A DNA stretch of 64,000 nucleotides from contig CALRQC020000012.1 in NCBI GenBank assembly GCA_943370215.1, positions 1 through 64,000 of the forward strand, written 5' to 3'. The stretch comes from Niveispirillum sp943370215 (GTDB taxonomy: Bacteria; Pseudomonadota; Alphaproteobacteria; Azospirillales; Azospirillaceae). Shown here piece by piece: positions 49,931 to 59,575 of the stretch; position 1 is the stretch's first letter, and each line of letters starts with the position of its first letter. A model generated the notes under the pieces. It did no database searches, had not been told where the DNA came from, and saw nothing but the letters and a program-made list of their open reading frames with translations. A program made the translations under genes and the position numbers.

Positions 49931-52270
49931 TCATTCACCCTTCCAGACGGGGGGCCGCTTCCGGGCGAAGGCCAGCGGTCCTTCCCGGAAATCATGGGAG
50001 CGGAACAGGGCGCGGACGGCCGGATAGCGCATCTGCCCCTCATAGGCGGCACGCAGGCTGCTTTCATCCAGCCCGGCCATGACCGCCTGTTTGGAGGCGC
50101 GGACGGCCATGGGGCTGTTGGCGACGATCTCCGCCGCCCAGCGCCGCGCGGTGTCCATCAAGGCGGCTTGCGCCACCACCTCGTTGACAAAGCCCAGGGC
50201 TTGGCCTTCGCTGGCGCCGACGCGGCGTCCGGTCAGGATCATGCCCATGGCGGCCTTCATGCCGATCTGGCGCGGCAGCCGGTGCAGCCCGCCCGCCAGC
50301 GCCGCCAAACCGACCTTGGGCTCCGGCAGGGCGAAGCTGGCAGTGTCGGCGGCTAGCAGGATGTCGCAGGCCAGCGCGATTTCGAACCCGCCACCCAGTG
50401 CCAGACCGTTGACGGCGGCGATTACCGGCTTTGTCAGATCCCAGCGCGAGGTGATCCCGGCAAAGCCCGCCAGGGGTGGGCCGACCGGTTCCCCCCGCGC
50501 CAGGGCGCCGGCCATGTATTTCAGGTCATTGCCGGCACAAAACGCCTTGTCGCCGGCCCCGGTCAGGATGGCCACCCATTGCTGCGGATCGGCCTGGAAA
50601 TCATCGAAGATTTCGGCCAGTTCCTCATTCGCGGCCGGGTGCAGGGCGTTCATCACGTCGGGCCGGTTGATGGTGACGATGGTGATGGGGCCGTCCCGTT
50701 CGACCAGGGCATGGCGCGGGGGGCGCTGGCGCCGGTCGCGGCGGCCCCCCGCTTCCCACACTGCGATGCCATAGGTGTCGATGCGCACATGCCCTTGCGC
50801 CCCCACGGGGGATTCTTGCCAATCCGTCAGCAGGGCCAGGGTCTGGGCATCGTCCGGCAGGGTGCGGGCGATCAGCCGCCGCCCATCCGGCGTGCGGGCG
50901 ACCACGATGCCCTGCAGCGGCTGGCCCTTGGGGCCATGGATGAATGTATGCGTCTCCACGCTGGCCGGGCCGGTATAATTCTCCGCCAGGGCGGCGACGG
51001 GGCCGCGTGCGGCGTCGGCCGCCGCCTGCACGCTGTAGCTTTCTGCCAAAGGCGCATCGGGCGGCGCTGCCGACAGGACCAGCGCGTGATGTTTGGACAC
51101 CACGCCGCCCTGGCCATAGAGCAGGCCGCGCCCGCCGCGCTCGGCCCGCAAGGCCCGCACCATGGCGCAGGTGGCATGGGACATGTAGTTGTTCAGCGGC
51201 CCGCCGAAGAAGGTGAGGCCGCCCGCCACGGTGGGACAGGTATCGGTCGGCAGCCCCAGTTCTGCCAGCGTCGCCAGGGCCAGCTTTGGCACCACGGGAA
51301 AACAGCTATAAAGTTCCAGCAGGTCGAAGGCCCCGGCATCGCCGCCCACCAGACCGGTGGCCGCTCGCAGCACGGCATCCTGGGCCGTGGAACGGTCAAA
51401 ATGGTCGCGGGCCAGGAAGTCCGGTGGTTCCTGTGCTGCCGCGCCGCCCAGGGGATAGACCAGCCGGTCCGCTGCGATACCCAGCGCCTTCGCCTTGGCC
51501 AGGCTGGTCACGATGATGGCGGCGGCCTGATTGACCGACGGATTGGCCACCATCAGCTTGGGATAGGGGAAGCAGACCATGCGGTTCTGCTCTCCCGTCG
51601 TGGCGATCTCTGTCGCTGCCGGGGCGCTGCGCAGCCAGGCCAACGGATTGTCCGCTGCCACGGCCGCATACCGGGACCAGAGTGCCGCCGCCTCGGCATG
51701 GGCCGCCGCCGGGGTCTGGCCGCGTGTGGCGGCCAGGGCATTCTCGTACAGGGGATAGACATGCACCGGGTCGGACACGCCCACGGCGCGGGCGCTGGCA
51801 TGGAAGGGCAGGCGATCGAAATCGACCTTCACGCCTTCCTCACGCGGGGGGACCGGCGTCCAGGGCAGGCGGATGCCGGCCTTGCGGGCCTTGCCCAGGG
51901 CGTTCATGGCCTCGCCCCCCACGATGGCCGCGCAGTCGCCGCTGCCGCCCGCGATGCGCAGTGCTGCGTCATGGATCAGCCGGATCGGCGTCTCTCCGCC
52001 CATGCTGGCATTGACGCGCCTTGCCGGATGGATGCCCAGCGTCTGGCAGAGCAGGCCCACCGGGTCACGATAGCGCCAGGTCGCCTGCCCCACGAGGTCG
52101 ATGGAGGTGAGGTGGGACAGCAGCGGCACGCCGCCATCCGCCTCCGCCTGCCGCAGGGCATCGGCCATCAGGGCCACGGGTTCCCGCGCCTGGGCGGGGT
52201 CGGCGGGCCGGTCGGCCACGTCACCCACCGCGATGATCACGGGGATCAGGCTGTCATCGGGCCGCATCAC
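49931..52270 (-). CDS. Thiolase-like / enoyl-CoA hydratase fusion
   Basis: This is one continuous 779-aa frame. Residues 1-500 are a SCP-x-type thiolase fold (VNASMGGETPIRLIHDAALR, YSCFPVVPKLALATLAELG, GGPLNNYMSHATC, GQGGVVSKHHALVL). The position of the nucleophilic Cys is taken by SMGG, so Claisen thiolysis is doubtful. Residues about 525-779 are a crotonase with the oxyanion-hole motifs AFCAGNDLKYM and NGLALGGGFEIALACDI. A hydratase-aldolase-like relay on one chain is plausible. It overlaps the upstream ligase-like gene by 4 nt. Confidence 0.85.
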   Translation of the reverse strand: MMRPDDSLIPVIIAVGDVADRPADPAQAREPVALMADALRQAEADGGVPLLSHLTSIDLVGQATWRYRDPVGLLCQTLGIHPARRVNASMGGETPIRLIHDAALRIAGGSGDCAAIVGGEAMNALGKARKAGIRLPWTPVPPREEGVKVDFDRLPFHASARAVGVSDPVHVYPLYENALAATRGQTPAAAHAEAAALWSRYAAVAADNPLAWLRSAPAATEIATTGEQNRMVCFPYPKLMVANPSVNQAAAIIVTSLAKAKALGIAADRLVYPLGGAAAQEPPDFLARDHFDRSTAQDAVLRAATGLVGGDAGAFDLLELYSCFPVVPKLALATLAELGLPTDTCPTVAGGLTFFGGPLNNYMSHATCAMVRALRAERGGRGLLYGQGGVVSKHHALVLSAAPPDAPLAESYSVQAAADAARGPVAALAENYTGPASVETHTFIHGPKGQPLQGIVVARTPDGRRLIARTLPDDAQTLALLTDWQESPVGAQGHVRIDTYGIAVWEAGGRRDRRQRPPRHALVERDGPITIVTINRPDVMNALHPAANEELAEIFDDFQADPQQWVAILTGAGDKAFCAGNDLKYMAGALARGEPVGPPLAGFAGITSRWDLTKPVIAAVNGLALGGGFEIALACDILLAADTASFALPEPKVGLAALAGGLHRLPRQIGMKAAMGMILTGRRVGASEGQALGFVNEVVAQAALMDTARRWAAEIVANSPMAVRASKQAVMAGLDESSLRAAYEGQMRYPAVRALFRSHDFREGPLAFARKRPPVWKGE

Positions 52271-54420
52271 GCCTCCTCCCGCCAGATGGTCAATCCGTCC
52301 AGGGCTTCCACCCTGTTATCTGTCGCCAGCAGCGGGTTCACCTCCAGCGATACCAGATCGTCGCCCAGCGCCAGGGCGGCATCGCCGATGGCGGCCACGG
52401 CGCGGGCCACCGCTGTGCGGTTCACCGGGGCTGCCCCGCGGAACCCGTCCAGCAGGGCCGATCCTTTCAGTTCTGCCAGCATGTCCAGTGCCCCCTGCTC
52501 GCTGACCGGCAGCAGGCGCAGGCTGGTATCCTTCAACAGTTCCACGAAGATGCCGCCCAGGCCGACGGCGATGACGGGCCCCCATTGCGGGTCGCGCATG
52601 GTGCCCACGAACAGCTCAATCCCCCGGTCGCGCATGGGCGTGACCAGAATGCCATCGATGCGTGCATCGGGACGGTGACTGACGACACGGTCCATCATGG
52701 CACGCCAGGCCCCCTGGACAATGTCACTGCCCTGAAGGTTCAGCGCCACGCCGCCCACCTCCGTCTTGTGCGCAATGTCGGGGGACGCGATCTTCAGCAC
52801 GACGGGGCCGCCCAGGCGGGCGGCCTCCGACGCCGCCTCTTCCGCTGTGCGGGTCAGGCTCGACGGCAGGACGGGCACACCCCGTTGGGCCAGGAAGGAA
52901 AGCACTTGCCGTTCCCCCGCCGGTCGGGCGGTGACGGGCGCTGGCCTGTCGGGCGTGGCTGGGGTCTGGCGCGCCGCCTGCGACCAGGCCTGCAGGTGCC
53001 CGATGGCGGTCAGGGCGTGCGACAGGCCGGCGCCGGAATAGGCCACGCCCGCCGCATCCACCATGGCCCGCGATTCCGCCGGCACCGGCATGAAGGCGTA
53101 GCTGACCATCAGCCCCGGTTTTGCCGCAGCGGCGATACCGGCACCGACATGGTTGATGAAGGGTCGCGCCATTTCTGCCCCCGGTCCCGGCAGCGGCGCG
53201 TCAAAGATGAAGGAGACCAGACCCACATCCGGGTCGCGCCCCAGCACGGCCAGCGCCTTTTCGATCAGTTCGGGGTTCAGCATGGCGGCACCCGTGATAT
53301 CCAGCGGATTGCCGGGGGTGGCCATTTCCGGCAGCACGGCGCGCAGTTCGCGCGTCGTTTCCGCAGACAGCCGTGCCAGCCGCACGCCGTCGCGTTCCGC
53401 CTGATCGGTGGCGATCTCGCACATGCCGCCCGACATGGCGACCAAAGCCAGGCCGGGCACGGGCAGGGGGCCCAGCCGTGCCATCAGGTCGGCCGTGACC
53501 ACCATGTCTTCCAGCGAATGCACGCGGAACAGCCCATGCTGACGGCAGACGGCGTTGAACACCCGGTCGTCGCCGACCAGCGATCCCGTATGCGCCTGGG
53601 CGGCCTGGGCCGCCGCCTCGCTGGCGCCAACCTTCAGCACCACGATGGGCTTGCCGGCAGCGCGCGCCCGGTCGGCGGCGGCGATGAAGGCAGCCGGACG
53701 GCGGGCGGTTTCCATGAACAGTGCGATGGATTTCACCTCCGGCTGCGTCACCAGATGGTCAATGGCATCAGCAATATCGACATCCGCCTCATTGCCGGTG
53801 GAGATCATGTGGGTCAGCGCCACGCGCTGCTGATAGGCGAATTGCGAGATCTGGGCCGCTGTGGCGCCGGACTGCGAGACGACAGCGACCTGGCCGCCAG
53901 CCAGCGGTCGGCGCAACTGCGTGCCCCAAAGCGGCATACCGATCCCGTAATTCACATAGCCCAGGCAGTTTGGCCCCAGCAGGCGGATGCCCGCCGCGCG
54001 CGCCGTGGCGGCCAGATGCCGCTGCCGCTCCGCCCCGGCAGCCCCCAGTTCGGCGAAGCCGGAGGACAGGATGACGGCCCCGCCGATGCCCGCCGCCGCC
54101 AGATCGGCGATGGTCTCCTCCAAGGCGGATTCCGGCACCATCAGCAGGGCCACGTCCACCGGTTCGCCAATGGCCGCGCACCGGGTTGCCGCCTCCCGAC
54201 CGAAGATACGGCCCCCCTTGGGATTGACCAGATGGATGGGGCCCTGGAAGCCGAAGCGCTGCAGATTGTCGATGGCGCCACGCGACCAGATCGACCGTTC
54301 GGTGGCGCCGACCAGCGCCACCGAACGGGGCCGAAACAGGCGATGCAGCGCGTCGGGTGGTGCGGTTGAGATGTCGGACGGCATGGGTTTCGGGGCCTCC
54401 CGTTGGACGATTTTTCCCAT
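52267..54420 (-). CDS. ADP-forming acyl-CoA synthetase (NDP-forming, fused alpha-beta)
   Basis: The 717-aa protein has an N-terminal CoA-binding domain (about 20-150, LFRPRSVALVGATERSIWSR), a succinyl-CoA-ligase-like domain (about 160-300, VSQSGATAAQISQFAYQQ) with the family phospho-His region, and a C-terminal ATP-grasp domain (about 490-715, GGPVVLKIASPDIAHKTEVG, MRDRGIELFVGTMRDPQWGP). It activates an acid to its CoA ester or regenerates CoA. ATG 54384 is an alternative start. It is the first gene of the minus-strand operon, behind the operator at 54455. Confidence 0.88.
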   Translation of the reverse strand: MGKIVQREAPKPMPSDISTAPPDALHRLFRPRSVALVGATERSIWSRGAIDNLQRFGFQGPIHLVNPKGGRIFGREAATRCAAIGEPVDVALLMVPESALEETIADLAAAGIGGAVILSSGFAELGAAGAERQRHLAATARAAGIRLLGPNCLGYVNYGIGMPLWGTQLRRPLAGGQVAVVSQSGATAAQISQFAYQQRVALTHMISTGNEADVDIADAIDHLVTQPEVKSIALFMETARRPAAFIAAADRARAAGKPIVVLKVGASEAAAQAAQAHTGSLVGDDRVFNAVCRQHGLFRVHSLEDMVVTADLMARLGPLPVPGLALVAMSGGMCEIATDQAERDGVRLARLSAETTRELRAVLPEMATPGNPLDITGAAMLNPELIEKALAVLGRDPDVGLVSFIFDAPLPGPGAEMARPFINHVGAGIAAAAKPGLMVSYAFMPVPAESRAMVDAAGVAYSGAGLSHALTAIGHLQAWSQAARQTPATPDRPAPVTARPAGERQVLSFLAQRGVPVLPSSLTRTAEEAASEAARLGGPVVLKIASPDIAHKTEVGGVALNLQGSDIVQGAWRAMMDRVVSHRPDARIDGILVTPMRDRGIELFVGTMRDPQWGPVIAVGLGGIFVELLKDTSLRLLPVSEQGALDMLAELKGSALLDGFRGAAPVNRTAVARAVAAIGDAALALGDDLVSLEVNPLLATDNRVEALDGLTIWREEA

Positions 54421-54454
54421 TGCTAGCGGATGCCAGACGGTGTCGCAATAAAAA

Positions 54455-54470
54455 TTAATCGATCAATTAA
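54455..54470. promoter_or_regulatory. TetR operator candidate 1 (divergent promoter)
   Basis: TTAATCGATCAATTAA, a 16-mer palindrome with a single mismatch. It lies in the AT-rich gap between the ligase-like gene (minus) and the acyl-CoA dehydrogenase gene (plus), so one site could control both operons. It is identical to site 4 at 60106. Confidence 0.65.
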
Positions 54471-54560
54471 ATTACTGGTGCAGGAGAGCAAAAAGTTGAT
54501 CATACAGTTAACATGATGCAACATGCGCCATCCAGCCCAAGCACTATCCGGGGTCCAACC

Positions 54561-55691
54561 GTGAGCATCCTTTTCAGTGAGGAGCAATCCCTGCTCCGTG
54601 ACGCCGTATCCCGCTTCCTGCGCGACCGCTATACCCCGCCGCTGCGCTGGCAGGGGGCGGGCAGTGCCGAGGGGTGGAACCCCGCGATCTGGCAGGCATT
54701 CGGCGACCTTGGCCTGTTGTCGCTGGCCGAGGCAGACATGGCGGGCGATGCCGAGGCCGCCCGACAGGCCGCCATCGTGCTGGAGGAGATGGGCCGCGCG
54801 CTGGTGGTGGAGCCGTTCACCGATTGTGTCATCCTGGCCGGTAATCTGTTGCGGGCGCTGGGCGGGCCGTTGGCGACGGCCCTGCTGGAAGGTGTGGCCG
54901 GCGGCACGGTCCGGCCGGTCCTGGCCTGGGACGGCAGCGACCATCTGGCTGGTGCCGCCGCCCTGTCGTCGGTCACGGCGGTGCCGGTGGCAGGGGGCTG
55001 GCTGTTGTCGGGGAGCAAACGGGTTGTCGCCGCTGCGCCCGTCGCCACCCACCTGTTGCTGCCGGCACGCTCGGTGGTGGACGGGGAGGCCCTGCTGTTC
55101 GCGGTGACGCCGGGGACGGCGGGCCTGACCCTGCACAAGGGGCGCACGATCGACAGCCGTACCTTCGCCGATATCGAACTCGCGGATGTGGGCGTGTCAA
55201 ACGCGGCACTGCTGGGGCGTGGCGTGGGTGTGGAGGTGGGGGTGGAAACTGCGCTGGAGCTGGCGACGGCCGCCCTGTGTGCCGAAGCCGTGGGGTCGAT
55301 GCGGGAACTGGTGGAGCAGACGGCGGCCTATGCCAAGCAGCGGGCGCAGTTTGGCCAGCCCATCGCGCGTTTCCAGGCGATCCAGCATCGGATCGTCGAT
55401 ATGCATCTTTATCTGCAGCAGGCCGCCGCTGCCGTCCATCTGGCCTTTACGGGCCTGTCGGGTGCCCCCGATGGCCGTGCCCGCGCGATATCTGCCGCCA
55501 AAGCCACCATCGGCCAGGCCGGACGCTTCATCGGCCAGAACGCCGTACAATTGCATGGCGCCATGGGCCTGATGGATGAACTGCCGGTCAGCCATCATTT
55601 CAAGCGCCTTACCGCCATCGGCAATGAACTGGGCACGGCAGACCGGCATTTGCGCCGTTACGCGGCGCTGAGCCGCCAAGCCGCTGCCTGA
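54561..55691 (+). CDS. Acyl-CoA dehydrogenase (small-subunit type)
   Basis: I take GTG 54561 (MSILFSEEQSLLRDAV, 376 aa). The frame is open to ATG 54513, but that start has no ribosome site. ACAD folds are visible: an N-terminal helical part, a middle beta domain poorly matching the FAD loop, and the C-terminal QRAQFGQPIARFQAIQHRIV then LHGAMGLMDELPVSHHFKRL. The MDE-VSH-FKRL ending is typical of the partner subunits of heteromeric ACADs acting on large cyclic or branched acyl-CoAs. It is the first gene of the plus-strand operon. Confidence 0.88.
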   Translation: MSILFSEEQSLLRDAVSRFLRDRYTPPLRWQGAGSAEGWNPAIWQAFGDLGLLSLAEADMAGDAEAARQAAIVLEEMGRALVVEPFTDCVILAGNLLRALGGPLATALLEGVAGGTVRPVLAWDGSDHLAGAAALSSVTAVPVAGGWLLSGSKRVVAAAPVATHLLLPARSVVDGEALLFAVTPGTAGLTLHKGRTIDSRTFADIELADVGVSNAALLGRGVGVEVGVETALELATAALCAEAVGSMRELVEQTAAYAKQRAQFGQPIARFQAIQHRIVDMHLYLQQAAAAVHLAFTGLSGAPDGRARAISAAKATIGQAGRFIGQNAVQLHGAMGLMDELPVSHHFKRLTAIGNELGTADRHLRRYAALSRQAAA

Positions 55692-55808
55692 CATCAACCC
55701 GCCTGGAGCTTAGGCCAGCGACCGCTGGCCCGCGCCGCCCGGCGCTTGAGGGAACGCGAAATCCGCCTTGATCGGTCACGAGCAAGGCGGATGATACCGG
55801 AGAAAGAA

Positions 55809-56972
55809 ATGCTGCCACGGGTGATCTTCGAGCCGGAACATGACCAGTTCCGCGACATGGCCCGCCGCTTTTTCCAGAAGGAGGTCGGCCCCCATGCGGC
55901 GCGCTGGCGCCAGGCGGGACAGGTGGACCGCGAGGCCTTTGCCAAGGCAGGGGAGCAGGGGATGCTGCTGGTCTGGGCGGACGAGGAATATGGCGGCCTG
56001 GGGCTGCAGGACGGCCGTTATGAGCAGATATTGCAGGAGGAGAATATCCGCCACGGCGAGATCGGCTTCTATTTCAACCTGCATTCCCGGATCATCGCGC
56101 CCTATATCGGCAAGCATGGCACGCCGGCGCAGAAGCAACGGTTTCTGCCGGGAGCGGCCAGCGGCGACATCATCCTGGCCATCGCCATGACGGAGCCGGG
56201 GGCCGGCAGCGATCTGGCCGGGATGCGCACGCGGGCCGAACGGCGGGATGGCGGCTGGCTGCTGAACGGGTCCAAGACCTATATCTCCAACGGCTTGCTG
56301 GCCGATGCGGTCATCGTGGCGGCGCGCACCGATCCCGGTTCGCGCCATGCCATGGGCCTGTTCATCGTTGAACGCGGTATGCCGGGTTTCGAACGCGGGC
56401 AGCGGCTGGAAAAACTGGGGCTGGATGCCCAGGACACGGCCGAACTGTTCTTCACCGATGTTTTCGTGCCGGACGCCAATGTGCTGGGCGACCCGACGAA
56501 GGGCTTCAGTTATCTGGCGCAGGCCCTGCCGGAGGAGCGGCTGCAGATCGCCGTGGCGGCCATCGCCCATGCCCAGGTGGCGTTTGACGTCACGCTTGAC
56601 TATGCGCGTGAACGCCGGGCTTTCGGCCGACCCATCGGTTGCTTCCAGGAACTGCGCTTCCGCTTCGCCCGGATGCGGGCGGAACTGGATGCGTTGCAGA
56701 CCTATATCGACCAGGCCGTGCTGCTGAACAATGACGGGCGGTTGACGACGGAGGCGGCATCGGCGGCCAAGATGCTGGCCACGGAACTGGAAGGACGGGT
56801 CATCGATGCCTGTCTGCAGATCCATGGCGGCGCCGGCTATATGGAAGAATACCGCATCAGCCGCATGTTCCGCGACGCCCGGGTCAGCCGCATCTTTGGC
56901 GGCACCAGCGAGATCATGGCGGAGATTATCGGGCGGGGCCTGGGCCTGGACGAACGCAAGCTGACCGCGTGA
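55809..56972 (+). CDS. Acyl-CoA dehydrogenase (homomeric type)
   Basis: ATG 55809 with GGAGAAAG upstream gives 387 aa. All ACAD signatures are present: AIAMTEPGAGSDLAGMRT (substrate/FAD loop), GSKTYISNGLLADAVIVAAR, RRAFGRPIGCFQELRFRFA and GGAGYMEEYRISRMFRDARV (catalytic Glu region), ending RIFGGTSEIMAEIIGRGLGL. This is the complete-looking member of the three ACADs in the cluster. It lies 117 nt after the small-subunit gene and 15 nt before the hydratase. Confidence 0.93.
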   Translation: MLPRVIFEPEHDQFRDMARRFFQKEVGPHAARWRQAGQVDREAFAKAGEQGMLLVWADEEYGGLGLQDGRYEQILQEENIRHGEIGFYFNLHSRIIAPYIGKHGTPAQKQRFLPGAASGDIILAIAMTEPGAGSDLAGMRTRAERRDGGWLLNGSKTYISNGLLADAVIVAARTDPGSRHAMGLFIVERGMPGFERGQRLEKLGLDAQDTAELFFTDVFVPDANVLGDPTKGFSYLAQALPEERLQIAVAAIAHAQVAFDVTLDYARERRAFGRPIGCFQELRFRFARMRAELDALQTYIDQAVLLNNDGRLTTEAASAAKMLATELEGRVIDACLQIHGGAGYMEEYRISRMFRDARVSRIFGGTSEIMAEIIGRGLGLDERKLTA

Positions 56973-56987
56973 GGGGAGGGGAAGCCC

Positions 56988-57782
56988 ATGACATATGATT
57001 ATATCACGCTGGCCGTAGAGGACGGCGTCGCGCTGCTCACGCTGAACAAGCCGGCGCAGTTGAATGCAACGAGCGAACCCATGCAGGTGGAGATGCGGGA
57101 CGCGCTGGCGGTGCTGCGCCGGGACCGGTCGGTGCGGGCGCTGATCCTGACCGGGGCGGGACGGGCCTTTTGCGCGGGGGCGGAACTGGATCACATCACC
57201 TCACTGGGGGATGCGCAGGCACAGGGCCGGGAAACCTGCCGGGCCATGCGGGAAGCCTCTGCCCCCCTGGTCCTGGATCTGATGGAGGCGCCGTTTCCCG
57301 TGGTGGCCGCTGTCAATGGCGTGGCGGTCGGGGCCGGCGTCGGGATCGCGCTGGCGGCCGACATCGTCATCGCCGCACGGTCGGCCGCCTTCGTCATGTC
57401 ATTCGCGCCCAAGCTGGGGTTGGTTCCCGACCTGGGGTCCAGTTGGATGGTGCCGCGTCTGGTCGGCCGGGCCCGCGCCATGGGCATGGGGTTGCTGGGG
57501 GACAAGCTGTCGGCGGAAATGGCGGCGCAATGGGGCCTGATCTGGGCCTGCGTCGATGACGCGGCGCTGCTGGCAACGGCGCGGGACACGGCCCAGCGGC
57601 TGGCCGCCGGCCCGCGCCACGCAGCCTATGAACTGCGCCGCGCGCTGATGATGGCGGAAGGGCAGGATCTGGCGGCGCAACTGGAATATGAGGCGGGGCG
57701 GCAAGGGGAGTTGATTGCCCGGCCGGAGTTCCAGGAGGGGGTGGCCGCCTTCTTCGCGCGCCGCGCACCGCAATTCCCGTGA
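56988..57782 (+). CDS. Enoyl-CoA hydratase/isomerase
   Basis: The 264-aa crotonase has a strong ribosome site (GGGGAGGGG). Oxyanion-hole motifs are RAFCAGAELDHI and NGVAVGAGVGIALAADIVIA, and a typical hexamer-core ending (RRALMMAEGQDLAAQLEYEA) follows. The residues usually acting as catalytic Glu pair are replaced around PKLGLVPDLGSSWMVPRLVG (one acidic residue retained), which is nearer to isomerase-type members. It follows the dehydrogenase directly. Confidence 0.9.
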   Translation: MTYDYITLAVEDGVALLTLNKPAQLNATSEPMQVEMRDALAVLRRDRSVRALILTGAGRAFCAGAELDHITSLGDAQAQGRETCRAMREASAPLVLDLMEAPFPVVAAVNGVAVGAGVGIALAADIVIAARSAAFVMSFAPKLGLVPDLGSSWMVPRLVGRARAMGMGLLGDKLSAEMAAQWGLIWACVDDAALLATARDTAQRLAAGPRHAAYELRRALMMAEGQDLAAQLEYEAGRQGELIARPEFQEGVAAFFARRAPQFP

Positions 57783-57844
57783 AGCTGGAGAGGGAACGGT
57801 GAATTTAGCTGCAAGCTGGACAATGCAGGCAGGTCTGTTAAATC

Positions 57845-57862
57845 TAACTGAGCGATTAGTTA
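57845..57862. promoter_or_regulatory. TetR operator candidate 2 (autoregulatory)
   Basis: TAACTGAGCGATTAGTTA, with TAACT/AGTTA arms. Aligned with the reverse of site 1 it matches 12 of 16 positions. It lies 26 nt upstream of the tetR start codon. Confidence 0.5.
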
Positions 57863-57887
57863 CAGTGCCGGAAAAGGGGCGTTGAAC

Positions 57888-58535
57888 GTGTGTGCCAAAG
57901 CGGTAAATGCCAGAAACAGCGATGATATGGATACAAGGGAGCAGTTGCTGAAGGCGGCTGGCGACCTGATGGTCGAACGCAACAGCGTCAATGTTTCCTT
58001 CAGTGACATCGCCCAGAAATCCGGGGTCAATGCGGCGCTGATCAAATATTATTTCGGCAACAAGTCGGGTATGCTGCTGGAACTTGTCCGCAAGGTCGTG
58101 CGGACATCGGTTCTGCAAATGGATGACCTGTTGAAGATGCAGTTGCCGCCGGAAGACAAGCTGCGCATCCATATCCATGGCATCGTCAATACCTATTTCC
58201 GTTATCCCTATATCAACAGGCTGCTGCATTATATCCTGTCATTGGATGAGGGTGATTACGGCGTTATCATCGCAGATGAGGTGATGAAGCCGCTGGCCAC
58301 CGCACAGCGGGGTATCTTGGAAGAAGGGGTTGCGGCCGGCATCTTCCGGCCGGTGGACCCGATGCTGTTCTATTTCCATCTCATCGGGGCCTGTGATCAC
58401 CTGTTCTATGCCCGCAAGGCGCTGAAATTCGCCTTTGGCGTCACAGAAGTGACGGACGATCTGAAAAGCCGCTACGCCAAACATCTGCATGATCTGATGA
58501 TCAATGGTCTGCTGACGCACGGTCGGTCTGATTGA
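57888..58535 (+). CDS. TetR-family transcriptional regulator of the catabolic cluster
   Basis: GTG 57888 (GGGG 8 nt upstream) gives 215 aa, and TTG 57882 is also in frame. The N-terminal HTH (about 15-60) reads REQLLKAAGDLMVERNSVNV, then SFSDIAQKSGVNAALIKYYF. The rest is an all-helical ligand domain. As a TetR protein inside the cluster, it most likely represses it until a CoA-thioester intermediate binds. Five similar palindromes at the cluster promoters are its probable sites. Confidence 0.88.
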   Translation: MCAKAVNARNSDDMDTREQLLKAAGDLMVERNSVNVSFSDIAQKSGVNAALIKYYFGNKSGMLLELVRKVVRTSVLQMDDLLKMQLPPEDKLRIHIHGIVNTYFRYPYINRLLHYILSLDEGDYGVIIADEVMKPLATAQRGILEEGVAAGIFRPVDPMLFYFHLIGACDHLFYARKALKFAFGVTEVTDDLKSRYAKHLHDLMINGLLTHGRSD

Positions 58536-58579
58536 TTCCCGGCGCGTTGTTCGTGTGTTGAATTTTATCGGTCGTCAAT

Positions 58580-58595
58580 TTAATTGATCGCTTGA
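58580..58595. promoter_or_regulatory. TetR operator candidate 3 (upstream of SDR)
   Basis: TTAATTGATCGCTTGA, with its left half identical to the reverse-strand half site of sites 1 and 4. It lies in the 247-nt gap after tetR and about 190 nt before the SDR start. Nothing else is recognisable in that gap. Confidence 0.5.
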
Positions 58596-58782
58596 ATATA
58601 TCCAATCTCTCCGCTTACTGTCGCAATGATCCCGGCCGGTGGCGGAGAGGCTTTCCTGTCTGCCGCCCGCCGTTCCGGCCAGGGATCGGGATCGCCCGCC
58701 GGACGGAAATCGGCCGGCTTCGGATCGCCGGCGCAGGGCTCCCTTTGCGGGCCGCGCGGCTGACAGCCAGGAGGAAATAAAA

Positions 58783-59562
58783 TTGGATATATCGAATGTG
58801 GCGGCCGTTGTGACCGGGGGGGCCAGCGGCCTGGGGGAAGCGACGGCGCGGCTTCTGGCCCGCAATGGTGCCAAGGTGGCGATCTTCGACCTGAACGAGG
58901 GGCGCGGCAAGGAAGTGGCGGCGGAGATCGGCGGCGTGTTCTGCAAGGCCGATGTCACCGATGATGCCAGCATCGATGCGGCCTTTGCCCAGGCCCGCGC
59001 CGCGCACGGGCAGGAACGCATCCTGGTGAACTGTGCCGGCACCGGCAATGCCATCAAGACGGCGTCGCGCGACAAGGCCACGGGCAATCCTGTGCATTTC
59101 CCGCTGGACGCTTTCAACCGGATCATCCAGATCAACTTGGTCGGCACCTTCCGCTGCATGGCCAAGTCGGCGGCCGGCATGTTGACGCTGGAGCCGCTGG
59201 AGAATGGGGAGCGGGGCGCCATCGTCAATACGGCCAGCGTCGCGGCGGAGGATGGCCAGATCGGTCAGGCGGCCTATTCGGCCTCCAAGGCCGGTGTCGT
59301 CGGCCTGACCCTGCCCGTGGCGCGGGATCTGTCGAGCGAGGGGATACGCGTCAACACCATCCTGCCCGGCATTTTCGATACGCCGCTGCTGGCCACCGCC
59401 TCGGAGCCGGTGCGTGCCGCGCTGAACGCCTCCGTGCCGTTCCCCAAGCGCATGGGGCAGCCGCCGGAATATGCCGATCTGGCCGTCGCCATCATCCGCA
59501 ACACCTATCTGAACGGTGAGGATATCCGTCTGGACGGCGCCATCCGCATGGCGCCGCGCTGA
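58783..59562 (+). CDS. Short-chain dehydrogenase/reductase (3-hydroxyacyl-CoA dehydrogenase-like)
   Basis: The start is TTG 58783, preceded by a near-perfect AGGAGG at 8 nt, giving 259 aa. An open frame upstream to 58639 has no such site. The Rossmann motif TGGASGLGEATARLL, NAG-equivalent NCAGTG and catalytic Ser/Tyr/Lys (NTASVAAEDGQIGQAAYSAS, YSASKAG) are all present. The insert EPLENGERG and the ending resemble 17-beta-HSD10-type 3-hydroxyacyl-CoA dehydrogenases, fitting beta-oxidation of the unknown substrate. Confidence 0.92.
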   Translation: MDISNVAAVVTGGASGLGEATARLLARNGAKVAIFDLNEGRGKEVAAEIGGVFCKADVTDDASIDAAFAQARAAHGQERILVNCAGTGNAIKTASRDKATGNPVHFPLDAFNRIIQINLVGTFRCMAKSAAGMLTLEPLENGERGAIVNTASVAAEDGQIGQAAYSASKAGVVGLTLPVARDLSSEGIRVNTILPGIFDTPLLATASEPVRAALNASVPFPKRMGQPPEYADLAVAIIRNTYLNGEDIRLDGAIRMAPR

Positions 59563-59575
59563 CAGGTGCCGGATG

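Noticed and set aside
50579..54369. Two long plus-strand frames (50579-52678 and 52585-54369) opposite the thiolase-crotonase and ligase genes
   Set aside because: They have no domains and are rich in Arg, Gly and His. The minus strand encodes well-formed enzymes with overlapping stops and starts.
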